Below are positions 16,638 through 25,897 of a stretch of 64,000 nucleotides of DNA, piece after piece (the first letter of the stretch is position 1; each line of letters begins with the position of its first letter). This stretch comes from Eubacteriaceae bacterium (lineage in GTDB: Bacteria > Bacillota > Clostridia > Eubacteriales > Anaerofustaceae): contig WRIE01000005.1 of the NCBI GenBank assembly GCA_009782875.1, forward strand, positions 21,904 through 85,903, in the 5' to 3' direction. A program made the translations under genes and the position numbers. Under the pieces are notes generated by a model, which ran no database searches, was not told the DNA's origin, and was given only the letters and a program-made list of their open reading frames with translations.

Positions 16638-18701
16638 ATGCCAGTAACTTTAGTAATAGTCGAATCGCCAGCGAAAGCCAAAACGATTGAAAAGTACCTG
16701 CCCTCTGGCTGCAAAGTGGCAGCGACAATGGGCCATGTGATAGACCTTCCGGCTAGCAAGCTGGGCATAGACATAGAGGAAGGCTACAAACCTGATTATA
16801 AGCCGATCAAAGGCAAAGCCACTGTGCTCAAGGCATTGAAGTCCGAAAGCAAAAAAGCAGATGAGGTTATCCTTGCTACAGACCCCGACCGGGAGGGGGA
16901 GGCCATATCCTACCATTTGGCAAATTACCTCGGGCTGAGCCTTGAGGACCATAACCGGATCGAGTTCCACGAAATTACCCCCGCTGCAATCAGCGAAGCC
17001 ATGAACGCAAAGCGGAAAGTCAACCAAAACTTGGTTGACGCCCAACAAGCAAGGCGCATCCTTGATAGGCTGGTAGGCTACCAAATAAGCCCGGTCCTGT
17101 GGAGGAAAGTCATGCGCGGCTTAAGCGCAGGCCGTGTCCAATCTGTCGCTATCCGGATGATAGTTGACAGGGAGAATGAAATTAGGGCATTTATCCCCGA
17201 AGAGTATTGGAACCTTTCCAGCATTCTCAAATCGCAGTCTTCCCCAACCCCCTTTGAGGCAAGGCTCACGAAAATCTCGGGAAAAAAAGCGGAGATAAAA
17301 AATAAAGAGGAAGCCGCAGAAATAGTTGCCGCGCTAAACACGCAGCAATACACTGTGGGCAATGTCAGGATATCCACCAGGCGCCGCAAGCCTGCAGCCC
17401 CATTTATTACGAGCACTTTGCAACAGGACGCTTACCAAAAGCTCCATTTCACCACCAGGCGCACTATGGCCCTCGCCCAACAGCTATATGAGGGCATAGA
17501 CGTGCCGGGCCAAGGCACAATAGGGCTCATAACATACATGAGGACAGATTCGACCAGGGTGGCAGAGGTAGCCCAAGAGGTAGCCAAAGCGATCATAACC
17601 CGGGATTTCGGGAAGGAATACGTTGGCAAAGGGGTCGAGGGCAAAAAGCGCCAAGCTTCCCAAGATGCCCACGAAGCCATCCGCCCAACAGACTTGGAGC
17701 TGTCCCCTGAAAAACTCGAGAAGGTGCTCTCAAAAGACCTGCTAAAGGTCTATACGCTTATTTACAAACGTTTTATGGCATCCCGGATGTCAGATGCTGT
17801 TTACGACACCATTGGCGCAGACATCTCTTGCGGCAAGCTGACCTTGCGGGCATCAGGCTCAAAGCTGAAATTTGCCGGGTTTTTGAAGATGTATGACGCT
17901 GACGAGACTGCAGAGGCAGACTCGGAGCTTCCTTTGCTGGAAAAGGGCGAATCCCTTGAATTAGTAAAAGTCAACGCCGAGCAAAAATTCACACAGCCGC
18001 CGCCGCGCTACACTGAGGGCAGCTTGGTCAAAGCTCTCGAAGAAGGGGCGATCGGCAGGCCGAGCACATACTCTCCAATCATATCAACCATCATGAACCG
18101 CAACTACGTCATCCAGGAGGACAAAAAGTTCATGCCCACAGACTTGGGGGAGGCAGTGGTCAAGTTAATGGTGGAAAACTTCGAGTCGATTGTCGACTTG
18201 GGCTTCACTTCCATTATGGAGCGCCAGCTGGACAAGATAGCTGACGGGGAAGAGAACTGGGTTGAAGTCGTTGACGGCTTCTACCACGGCCTAAAGGAAG
18301 ACCTTGACAAGGCTGACGCTATCGAGCGGGTCAAGCTCCCTGTAAGGGAAACCGGCGAGATTTGCGAGAAGTGCGGCAAGAACATGGTTATCAAGTATGG
18401 CAGGTTCGGCCAGTTCCTGGCATGCCCAGGTTTTCCTGAGTGCACCAACGCTAAAGCTCTCACAGTAAAAATTGATGCCAAATGCCCTCTTTGCGGAGGG
18501 GATGTGGTGCAGCGCAAGTCAAAAAAGGGAAGGTCTTTTTTCGGATGCAAGAACTATCCTGACTGCAATTTTGTCTCTTGGCAACAACCTACAAACAACA
18601 AGTGCCCCAAATGCGGCCAAATCCTGTATGTCAAAGGCAAAGACAAGGGGCTATACTGCCAAAACAAAGAGTGCGGCTACACTGAGGAAGAAGCTTCCTA
18701 A
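16638..18701 (+). CDS. topA: DNA topoisomerase I (type IA)
   Basis: A 687-residue enzyme that relaxes negative supercoils by cutting one strand through a 5'-phosphotyrosine link. The N-terminal Toprim domain has IVESPAKAKTI (7-17) and DPDREGEA (82-89), which bind Mg2+. The active-site Tyr is Tyr300 in GLITYMRTDSTRV. The C-terminus carries three four-cysteine zinc ribbons: CEKCGKN...CPGFPEC, CPLCGGD...CKNYPDC and CPKCGQI...CQNKEC. I chose the ATG at 16638 because GGAGG lies 7 bases upstream; an in-frame start 12 codons earlier lacks a site. Length and domain order are normal for Firmicutes. Confidence 0.97.
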   Translation: MPVTLVIVESPAKAKTIEKYLPSGCKVAATMGHVIDLPASKLGIDIEEGYKPDYKPIKGKATVLKALKSESKKADEVILATDPDREGEAISYHLANYLGLSLEDHNRIEFHEITPAAISEAMNAKRKVNQNLVDAQQARRILDRLVGYQISPVLWRKVMRGLSAGRVQSVAIRMIVDRENEIRAFIPEEYWNLSSILKSQSSPTPFEARLTKISGKKAEIKNKEEAAEIVAALNTQQYTVGNVRISTRRRKPAAPFITSTLQQDAYQKLHFTTRRTMALAQQLYEGIDVPGQGTIGLITYMRTDSTRVAEVAQEVAKAIITRDFGKEYVGKGVEGKKRQASQDAHEAIRPTDLELSPEKLEKVLSKDLLKVYTLIYKRFMASRMSDAVYDTIGADISCGKLTLRASGSKLKFAGFLKMYDADETAEADSELPLLEKGESLELVKVNAEQKFTQPPPRYTEGSLVKALEEGAIGRPSTYSPIISTIMNRNYVIQEDKKFMPTDLGEAVVKLMVENFESIVDLGFTSIMERQLDKIADGEENWVEVVDGFYHGLKEDLDKADAIERVKLPVRETGEICEKCGKNMVIKYGRFGQFLACPGFPECTNAKALTVKIDAKCPLCGGDVVQRKSKKGRSFFGCKNYPDCNFVSWQQPTNNKCPKCGQILYVKGKDKGLYCQNKECGYTEEEAS

Positions 18702-18711
18702 GCCAAGCTTT

Positions 18712-18752
18712 GGAATAAAAAAAACGGGCATGCGGCGCCATGCCCGTTTTTG
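18712..18752 (+). terminator. terminator of topA (bidirectional)
   Basis: AAAAACGGGCATG, GCGGCGC loop region, CATGCCCGTTTTT. It also lies just past the stop of the convergent carboxypeptidase gene. Confidence 0.88.
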
Positions 18753-18767
18753 AATCCAAACAGTAGC

Positions 18768-19832
18768 TTAAAAAGCTTCCCTTGGTATTGATAAAAACTC
18801 CTCCAAGCTTCTCCAGCCTTCATTGACATATTGGAAAGCCAACTCTTCGCCTATATACCTGAAATGCCATGGCTCATACATATATTCGGTCAAGGCAATG
18901 TTTTCCCTAGTGTACCTGAGTATATAGCCATACCTGTGGCTATTGGCTAAAAGCCATTTAAATGCCTGGGTCTGCTCAAACTCCACTGTGAGATGGCCCT
19001 CGACGATTTCATTGCATGTCAAATCAGCTGCGTATCCAAGCTGGTGCTCGCTATGGCCTGGGGGTGCGCTTGCGTTTTGGTTTGCCCCGGAACTAGCTAC
19101 CGCCCTGTCGTACAGAGAGCTTTGCAGCGAGAATGACCTGAACCCCGATGACAGGTACATTTTCACGCCCTCATCTTTAGCGTCAGCGATCATCTGCATC
19201 AAAGCTTCTCCTGCCCGGGCTTCAATCTCCTTGCCGTTCACATTGGTGGTCATCGCCGGCCTTGCATTGATATCTAGCTTGGACGTGTATTTGTTGACAA
19301 GAGCCGAAGGGCCCAGGCTGGTGTAGTCTTGCCTCTTGATTGTGTAAGTAAAAGCCTTGCGGATTCCATAATAGCCTACCAAGACTTCGATTGTGCCCGG
19401 CAAGCCGCCGCTTGCAGGTATTACCACGCTTCCCGGCTGCAGATTGGGCAAATAGAAGCTGGGTTCGATAGTGACCTCGCTTGTTCTAAATGGCTCGACA
19501 GGCTCCCCGCGGGAGCCTGTGCCGTATATGACAGCGACAAAAGACAACACGCTGCCTTCAAGGGCGCTGTCTGTGTTGTTGAGGGCAATTATTTCTATAT
19601 GCTCTATATTTGCTATCAAAGCCGAATTTGACATCAAGTGCTCCTGTGCTGAGGAATAGTCTGCCCCGATGTTCGCCGCAGCGTTGTTCCCTAGATCCCC
19701 TTCCAGTGTCTGGTGGATCCAGACGCCAGCCATGATTGCCATAAATAAAAGGCTTAAAATAACAATGTAACTGGCATTGTTTCTCTTTTTCCTTCTTTTA
19801 GCGCTTGGCTTGCTTAATTTCTTTTTTTTCAT
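18768..19832 (-). CDS. D-alanyl-D-alanine carboxypeptidase, VanY/M15B type
   Basis: About 354 residues from the ATG at 19832. The start is very basic (KKKKLSKPSAKRRKKRN), followed by one membrane helix (IVILSLLFMAIMAGVWI), so this is a membrane-anchored extracellular enzyme. A middle domain (about residues 90-180) is of unknown fold. The C-terminal M15 peptidase domain carries SGFRSFSLQ, SEHQLGYAADL (zinc ligands His and Asp) and EPWHFRY (catalytic Glu and third zinc ligand His). It trims the terminal D-Ala from peptidoglycan stem peptides. The ribosome site is weak (AGG only). No van resistance genes are nearby, so a housekeeping wall role is likelier than glycopeptide resistance. Confidence 0.88.
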   Translation of the reverse strand: MKKKKLSKPSAKRRKKRNNASYIVILSLLFMAIMAGVWIHQTLEGDLGNNAAANIGADYSSAQEHLMSNSALIANIEHIEIIALNNTDSALEGSVLSFVAVIYGTGSRGEPVEPFRTSEVTIEPSFYLPNLQPGSVVIPASGGLPGTIEVLVGYYGIRKAFTYTIKRQDYTSLGPSALVNKYTSKLDINARPAMTTNVNGKEIEARAGEALMQMIADAKDEGVKMYLSSGFRSFSLQSSLYDRAVASSGANQNASAPPGHSEHQLGYAADLTCNEIVEGHLTVEFEQTQAFKWLLANSHRYGYILRYTRENIALTEYMYEPWHFRYIGEELAFQYVNEGWRSLEEFLSIPREAF

Positions 19833-20072
19833 ATATAGCCTATAGCCTTTCAAATGGTGATACGATCCAATTGTAGCATTTAAAAAAGCAGAAATAGCTT
19901 TGTTAAATGTTTTAAAATCGTATTTTAACAAAACATGCCGAGAATTCCCCGCCTCAAATCCCCCAGCGGGATCAGGTGGCGGAACCGGCAATACTTTCGG
20001 TTTGCGTACCTGGCCTTTTTGCAATAGTTGATAACATAGAACCAGTCGAAAGAATAGAGGAGTTGTTCTATT

Positions 20073-20528
20073 GTGGAATTAGACAATAATGCCCACCCAG
20101 TCTTCTTTTTGCATTCTCATTTTGTCCTGGCTGTAAAATATAGGCGTGAAGTCTCTGATGAAGCGGTTTCCAATCGGGCAAGGCAGATATTTTCTTATAT
20201 CGCCCCAAATTACAATATAACACTCATGGAATGGAACCATGGCCCAGGCCATGTCCATATCCAGTTCAAGGCGCATCCCAAGACAGCAATCAGCAAGTTC
20301 ATCAATGCCTGTAAGAGCGCAATCACCAGGCATATCAAAAAAGATTTTCCCGATATAAGGAGCCGTTTATGGAAAGAATCCTTTTGGAGCCAGAGCTTCT
20401 GCCTGGTCACTGCCGGAGGGGCGCCAATGTCGGTCATGGAAGATTACATAGAAAGCCAAGGGGAGAAGCCGCGAACAAAGCATACAAATTCCGGATATGT
20501 CCCGATGCAGGGCAGTCCTTGCTGCTAG
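20073..20528 (+). CDS. tnpA: IS200/IS605-family transposase TnpA (HUH/Y1), C-terminus probably frameshifted
   Basis: Starts at a GTG with GAGGAG about 10 bases upstream. The chain shows the Y1 single-strand transposase features: SHFVLAVKYRREV near the N-terminus, the HUH motif as HVH in GPGHVHIQF, and the catalytic Tyr in SVMEDYIESQGEK. The last part (after EK, about 15 residues) does not fit the family. The natural end seems to be in another frame that leads into the TnpB fragment. This suggests a frameshift near 20465. It is the left gene of an IS605-type element whose tnpB is broken. Confidence 0.75.
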   Translation: MELDNNAHPVFFLHSHFVLAVKYRREVSDEAVSNRARQIFSYIAPNYNITLMEWNHGPGHVHIQFKAHPKTAISKFINACKSAITRHIKKDFPDIRSRLWKESFWSQSFCLVTAGGAPMSVMEDYIESQGEKPRTKHTNSGYVPMQGSPCC

Positions 20529-20846
20529 CAAAGACCTTCAGCCGCGCCCGGTTCTTATACAACAAGATGTTTTGCTGGAAGACCAGCCCCTGCCATGAGA
20601 TTGGAAAAGCCCTCGTCGCCGCTCCTGCAAAGTGCAAGCCGGAATTCGAATGGCTCAAAGAGGTTGCAGCCTCGCCCTTGCCAACGCCCAACTGAGCCTC
20701 GATGCCGCCTGCCGGAACTTCTTTTAGCAGCCAGAAAACCAGGTGCCCAAGTTCAAGTGCAAAAAAGCCTGGCTGGAAATCCTGCACAGCCAATTGTGCC
20801 AACAACATCCGGTTCGAGGGCGGCTTCCTTGTGTTGCCAAAGTTTA

Positions 20847-21708
20847 GAGGATGTTTAGTATCTCCTCAAAAGAACTGAAATGAATGACAAAACAAACATT
20901 TGGCAAAATGTGCTCAAGCGCCTTTCGCAAACCTTCCACAGCCTCCAGCAATTGTCGGCCCATCCGAATGATCTTTCAACAATCCATCTTTTGGGAAGGA
21001 CTATGAACATACGGGCCTCGTTGCGTCTGGCAATCTCGACTTTCGCGTCAACCAGCCCTTTTATCGCTTTTGCAAAGCTCTCTCCACTATAAGCGCTGCC
21101 GGCAAAAACAGTCTCGACGCTCTCGTATTTGCCGGAATTAATTGCAGCCAGCTCTATTGCCCCATCCCTGTCCGTAAAATCTGCTGTCGAGGCATGTATG
21201 CCATGGGGCAGCCCTAAAATGTCAACCGCCAAGCGCACTTTCGCCCCTGATATTTTTTTTCCCCGCATCATAGCCTTTCTCGCTTGCTGTGAATGCTTTT
21301 TTAATGCTTTTTGAGTCGATGGCCAGCATCGACGGGCCAGGGCTTCTCCCGTTTATGATCCGCTCTGGCATAGCTAGCTCTTCTAGAACTTCCTCAAAAG
21401 TGCTGCGCTCATCATGTCCTGTGTAGTTTTTTTTGCCCCATTTTCGATAATGGCAGTAAACAACCTCCCATTTTGGAAAGTCGTGGGGCAATGCCCTCCA
21501 TCTGCACCCTTCGCGCAAAACATATAGTATTGCGCAAAAAATATGTGTATGGCCGTGTTGCTTTGGCGGCTGACTCTAAAAAGGGCTGATAATCCCGAAT
21601 TGGCCTTTAGTTATATCGCTTGGATATTTATTTCTCATATAATGGTAAACAGCCTTTTAAGCGTTATTCTACCATTTATCGACATTTATGGACATATTAA
21701 ACAGCCTC
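20847..21708 (-). mobile_element. IS5-family element (IS427-like), 862 bp
   Basis: The ends are inverted repeats: GAGGATGTTTAGTAT on the left and GAGGCTGTTTAATAT read inward from the right, with two mismatches. Both ends are flanked by TTA (20844-20846 and 21709-21711), a 3-base target duplication of the TNA type that IS427-like elements make. It contains one transposase gene, broken by an in-frame stop and a frameshift. Confidence 0.8.
20855..21638 (-). pseudogene. IS5-family DDE transposase with in-frame amber stop and A8 frameshift
   Basis: The full family layout is present. The N-terminus is MRNKYPSDITKGQFGIISPF from the ATG at 21638. Codon 21 is TAG (21576-21578). Reading continues in frame with ILYVLREGCRWRALPHDFP, the DDE-fold part with SMLAIDSKSIKKA, then GYDAGKK. 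A run of eight A (21253-21260) then separates this from the second frame: ISGAKVRLAVDILGLPHG, TDRDGAI, VLPKRWIVERSFGW. With one A fewer the frames would join. The catalytic Asp, Asp and Glu regions are otherwise intact. Slippage on A8 could restore the second defect, but the amber codon has no obvious remedy, so I call it inactive. Confidence 0.8.
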
Positions 21709-22001
21709 TTAGGAAAATCAAAATCAAGCAAAATCGTCCCATACCGCCAAGCTATAGGCTGAAATCCTTCACGATAATCCAATCCGCATCCGGCAAGCAT
21801 TATGTGCCTGTCCTGTTTGAACACGAGGCGCAGATCCGCCAAATTGAGCCGGGTGGTGCCCTAGGGGCCACAGTGGATTGCCGATGCCGCCTTTTCCATA
21901 AGCCGCTATTTCAAAAACAGGGTCTAAGTTGTCTGTTATATTCAAATAATATATACTCAAGCTCTCGCTGTGTTTTCGGCTTTAGTTGGTGTTCCCCTGC
22001 C

Positions 22002-25000
22002 TCAAAGCTTCTCTTCCAACATGCCTTCAGATTCAACTAAAATGTTGCAGAGTTTTTGGATTGTGTCTTCATCAGCGTTCCACATGCCGCGCTGTATAGC
22101 CTCAAGCAGCCGCTCAGTGATCGCATACATTGCCCATGGATTGGCTTCATTGATCCAATCGCGCATTTCTTCGTCAAACACGAAGTTTTTCGTGATTTCA
22201 TCGTACATCCAATCCTGGATATTATCGCTAGTCGCGTCCCAGCCGAAGACATAGTCGACCATTGAGGAGATTTCCTGGGCGCCTTTGTATCCATGCCTTT
22301 TCAAGCCTTCCCGCCATTTTGGGTTGTTTATGCGCGAGCGCATGACCCGGGCAGTCTCTTCTTGCAGTGTCACAGTTTGCACATGTTCCATATCGGAGCT
22401 GTCAGACGCGTAGGAGTTTGGCTTTTGCCCGCTTGATGACCGTACTGCGGCGATAAGCCCGCCACGGTAGATGAAGTCGTCATCTGTGTCAAACATGTCA
22501 AGCTCGACAGAAGAGATGTTGTTTATGGTCACCGTTGTCTTGGAAAGGCAATTGCGCAGCTCGTCCTGGAACAATTCACCATGCAGCTTCCGGCCGTATG
22601 CATGGGCGCTCCACCTGATATATATATTTGCCAAATCCTCTGGGCTGCTCCATTGTTTGCTGTTTATCAGAATATCTACACCTGCCCCGTAGCCGCCTGG
22701 AGGGCATCCGAATATTCTTGCATGAGCGCGCTCATACGCCTGCTCATGGTCTTTGCCCTCTGCTATCATGCGCTCCATTTCCTCGTCGATATGCTTGCGC
22801 ACGTAGTTTTGGCTATGGGGCTCGTCAAGCGCAGCAACCAAGTTTACAGCGTCCTCAAGCCGTTCGATCATATTTGGAAACATGTCGCGGAACAACCCAG
22901 TTATTCGCAGAACAACGTCAATGCGCGGCCGCCCCAGCTCATCGAGGCCAATAGCCTCCATGCCGATAACCCTGTCGGTATTGCCTAGCCAAACAGGCCT
23001 GGCTCCTAAGAGATACAGCGCCTCAGCCAAATCCTCGCCGCTTGTCTTCAATGTGTTGCCGCCATAGATCACTGTCGCAACAGACTCCGGGTAAACCCCT
23101 GAGGCCTCGAGCTCGCGCTCCAGCATTTGCTTGGCGCATTGCGCCCCGACAAGCCATGCGGTCCGCGACGGCATGGCGCCAGGGTCCATCGCATAGAAAT
23201 TGCGCCCTGTCGGAAGTATCGAAGCGTTTCCGCGGCTTGGGTTCCCAGAAGGGCCTGGAGGTATGAAACCGCCATTTGCGCCTGAAGCAAAGTTGCCTAA
23301 TTCATCTCCCATGCGGCGCAAATCCCTGGCTATTTGACCACAGACGTACATGAGGCACTCGGCCAGCTTGCCCCTCGGCGCCAGCTCGCGCGCAGCGTCG
23401 ACATCGAAATTTTTTTCCAAAAGCGCCGCGAAGATTTGCCTTCCCTCTTCATCGACATCCTCCAATAGCATGCGCTTTGTCCTCCCATTTGGCAGAACAT
23501 CCCTAGCGTTCTCAATCAGGTCGTCCAAGTCCAAGCCGCGCATTTCACATATTGCCTCCCGCAAAGAAGGGACAATCCCGTTCTTTACGCGCACAAGCAG
23601 CCTGCATAGGTTGGAGAACAGCTCCCCTTCTGGCACTTGGCCCAGAATATGAAGCCCGTCGCGCACCTGGGACTCCTTTATCCGGCTTATCCACAAATGC
23701 AGCTTCTCGATAAAATCATCCATGCCGCCGCTTTCTTCCGAGGGCATCTCCAAGATGCCAAGGTCCTGGTCGAGGTTTAGCTTGCAGGCAAGCTCCCATA
23801 TTTGCCCATACAGCACCGGAAGGTTCTGCGGCGCGGCATTGCGCGCATGGTAGTAATCCTCAATAAGCTCATCCATCTCAGCCAGCTCGCCATATGTCCC
23901 GCCTTCAACCATCGAAGGAACCATATGCCCAATGAGGGCGGCATAGCTTCGCCGCTTGGCTTGCATCCCTTCGCCGGTGACGGCCACGTTGTACACATAG
24001 AGGTGGGGCAGCGCCCCTATCGACAAATCCGGGTAGCAAGCGTCTGAAAGCCCGATCTCTTTACCAGGAAGCCATTCAAGTGTCCCATGGGTGCCCACGT
24101 GCACAATAGCGTCAGCTTTGAATACATGCTCTATCCACTTGTAGAAGGCGATGTATTGGTGGGGGCATACGATATCAGTGCTGTGGTAGCTCTCCTCGGC
24201 TTTTTCCTCATGGGCGCGTGGCGGTTGCAAACCAATGAACACGTTGCCATTTAGTATGCCAGGTATTAGCAATTTGCCATCGGCAGCCATAAATGTTCCG
24301 GGCGCCTCCCCCCAATCATCTGTCATCTTGGCTTGGACACCCGCATCGAAAGAGCTAAACCAGCTCTCATACAAGCTTTCGCCAACCGTGTCGCAAGCAA
24401 GCTCAAGCATTTTTTCCTCTGGCAGCCAACGCCCGTCATTTGTCAGCCCGTCAATAATCCGCTCGATAATGTCCTTGCCATCCTCAAAAGGAGACTGCAT
24501 ATAAATGCCCTCTTTCTCGAGCTGGCTAAGCATGTTGTAAACCGAGGCTGGCGTGTCCAGCTGGTGGGCGCAGCCTATGGTGTCGTTTCGCGGCGGCGAG
24601 TTGTGGAGGATTACAGCAATTTTTTTCTCTGCGGGCGGGATTTTGTGCAAACGCGCCCAGTTGCAAGCCAGCCTGCTGATTTTCTCTATGCGTTCGGGGA
24701 TTGGCATGCAAATGCTGCGCATGCCGTAGGGAGTCTGTTCCACTTCTTTGACACTTATCGGAAAGGTAATAATTTGGCCGTCATATTCCGGCTCATACAC
24801 GCAAACCCCCAACATCATCGCATCGATGCCGCGCAAGGAGCTTTTCCACTGCTCATAGTCATACCAGGTATGCATCGCTTTCAAGACGGGCACTGATGTC
24901 AATTCGAAAACGCTCTGCTCGACTCTCGGGGCACTGCCGTCGGAAGGGCTGGAGAGCACGCTGGCGGAAAAGCCTATAGTGTTGATTATCGCGTCTATTG

Positions 25001-25736
25001 CAGGTTTGCCTCCATCAGTAAAGTAATGGCGCAAGGCTTCGTCGAAATCGAGGGCGCCGGCAGATCCTGAGGGGGCAAGGTTGGTCACGAGCACGACAGG
25101 TTGCGCGCCAATGGAAAGCAGCGTGTCGTGCAGCATATCTATTGCCCCCATGTCATTTTTGCGCAGCTGGCTTTCATGGACAAGCACGCCGATCCGGGGG
25201 CTGGAGGCTGCCCTGGCAGCTTTCAAATAATCATCCTCATTTGAGACGGGCCCTGCCGGCTCATATAGGCATTGCCATTTTGAAAAAACTGGACCAGGCG
25301 CTTCAAATGGCGCATTAGTGAATTCAGCGGCGATATAAAGCGCCATTGACACATAATTCTCGACTCCCCCAGCCTTTATGTAGCTGTCAATTAACGCATA
25401 CTGCAATGGGCTGATGCCCATATCCCCCATCAGCTCCGACATTTCCTGCTCGACGCCGCATAGAATGAACATTTTCTTTGTGCCCGAAAGGGTTTTAAGC
25501 AGCTTGTCGAAGAAATTGACATAGGTTAGGCTGCCATGGATGTCAATCATGAGCAAGTCGCTTTCAAGCGAGGCTTGTATAAATTCGCCATATAGCTCGT
25601 CGCTTTGGCCAATCTCTGTGCATTCAAAATACTTCAAATCAAAAGCGCCGGGATGCATGCTTGCCAATTGTTCGCTGAATTCGCCGAAAAATGCGGCATC
25701 AACAGACATCTGCGCTAAATACACTATTCGTGTCAT
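22002..25736 (-). CDS. cobN: CobN-like cobaltochelatase / magnesium chelatase H-type subunit
   Basis: A 1244-residue protein of the CobN/ChlH/BchH family, which binds the tetrapyrrole and inserts cobalt (CobN) or magnesium (ChlH). The ATG at 25736 has AAAGGAG 9 bases upstream. Diagnostic segments are HVGTHGTLEWLPGKEIGLS, PHLYVYNVAVTGEGMQAKRRS, YGGNTLKTSGEDLAEALYLLG, ITGLFRDMFPNMIERL and FGCPPGGYGAGVDILI. It lies downstream of a BtuF-like binding protein and a cobalamin riboswitch on the same strand, so a role with cobalt or corrinoids fits better than chlorophyll. The ATPase partners (CobS/T or ChlI/D types) are not in the window. Many Clostridia carry such CobN-like genes near metal or corrinoid transporters, where the exact reaction is not always settled. 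Confidence 0.88.
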   Translation of the reverse strand: MTRIVYLAQMSVDAAFFGEFSEQLASMHPGAFDLKYFECTEIGQSDELYGEFIQASLESDLLMIDIHGSLTYVNFFDKLLKTLSGTKKMFILCGVEQEMSELMGDMGISPLQYALIDSYIKAGGVENYVSMALYIAAEFTNAPFEAPGPVFSKWQCLYEPAGPVSNEDDYLKAARAASSPRIGVLVHESQLRKNDMGAIDMLHDTLLSIGAQPVVLVTNLAPSGSAGALDFDEALRHYFTDGGKPAIDAIINTIGFSASVLSSPSDGSAPRVEQSVFELTSVPVLKAMHTWYDYEQWKSSLRGIDAMMLGVCVYEPEYDGQIITFPISVKEVEQTPYGMRSICMPIPERIEKISRLACNWARLHKIPPAEKKIAVILHNSPPRNDTIGCAHQLDTPASVYNMLSQLEKEGIYMQSPFEDGKDIIERIIDGLTNDGRWLPEEKMLELACDTVGESLYESWFSSFDAGVQAKMTDDWGEAPGTFMAADGKLLIPGILNGNVFIGLQPPRAHEEKAEESYHSTDIVCPHQYIAFYKWIEHVFKADAIVHVGTHGTLEWLPGKEIGLSDACYPDLSIGALPHLYVYNVAVTGEGMQAKRRSYAALIGHMVPSMVEGGTYGELAEMDELIEDYYHARNAAPQNLPVLYGQIWELACKLNLDQDLGILEMPSEESGGMDDFIEKLHLWISRIKESQVRDGLHILGQVPEGELFSNLCRLLVRVKNGIVPSLREAICEMRGLDLDDLIENARDVLPNGRTKRMLLEDVDEEGRQIFAALLEKNFDVDAARELAPRGKLAECLMYVCGQIARDLRRMGDELGNFASGANGGFIPPGPSGNPSRGNASILPTGRNFYAMDPGAMPSRTAWLVGAQCAKQMLERELEASGVYPESVATVIYGGNTLKTSGEDLAEALYLLGARPVWLGNTDRVIGMEAIGLDELGRPRIDVVLRITGLFRDMFPNMIERLEDAVNLVAALDEPHSQNYVRKHIDEEMERMIAEGKDHEQAYERAHARIFGCPPGGYGAGVDILINSKQWSSPEDLANIYIRWSAHAYGRKLHGELFQDELRNCLSKTTVTINNISSVELDMFDTDDDFIYRGGLIAAVRSSSGQKPNSYASDSSDMEHVQTVTLQEETARVMRSRINNPKWREGLKRHGYKGAQEISSMVDYVFGWDATSDNIQDWMYDEITKNFVFDEEMRDWINEANPWAMYAITERLLEAIQRGMWNADEDTIQKLCNILVESEGMLEEKL

Positions 25737-25897
25737 TAAAAACAACTCCTTTATTGTTTAGCCGCCATTCCTTTAAGGAAAAAAGGCGTGTTGGCCAAAA
25801 GGGATTTTTAGCTCTTGGGCATACTGTATTTCTTAGCTGGCATACCTGTGCTATCGCAGGAGACGCATTTTTTTACCCGCTTTCCTTTGCCTTGCGA

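Larger units (their letters stand above)
20473..21930 (+). pseudogene. IS605-type tnpB relic, split by an IS5-family insertion
   Basis: The 5' part reads KAYKFRICPDAGQSLLLAKTF, RFLYNKM and WLKEVA, then SLDAACRNFF, KFKCKKAW and NNIRFEGGFLVLPKF in other frames (20473-20846). This is the N-terminal region of TnpB/OrfB. The continuation RKIKIKQNRPIPPSYRLKS then SGKHYVPVLFEHE resumes at 21712, on the other side of the IS5-family element. Removing that element and one TTA restores PKF-RKI in frame. Independent frameshifts and a stop in the first part, and loss of the C-terminal catalytic and zinc-finger region after about 21930, mean it was already decayed or has decayed further. Confidence 0.75.
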
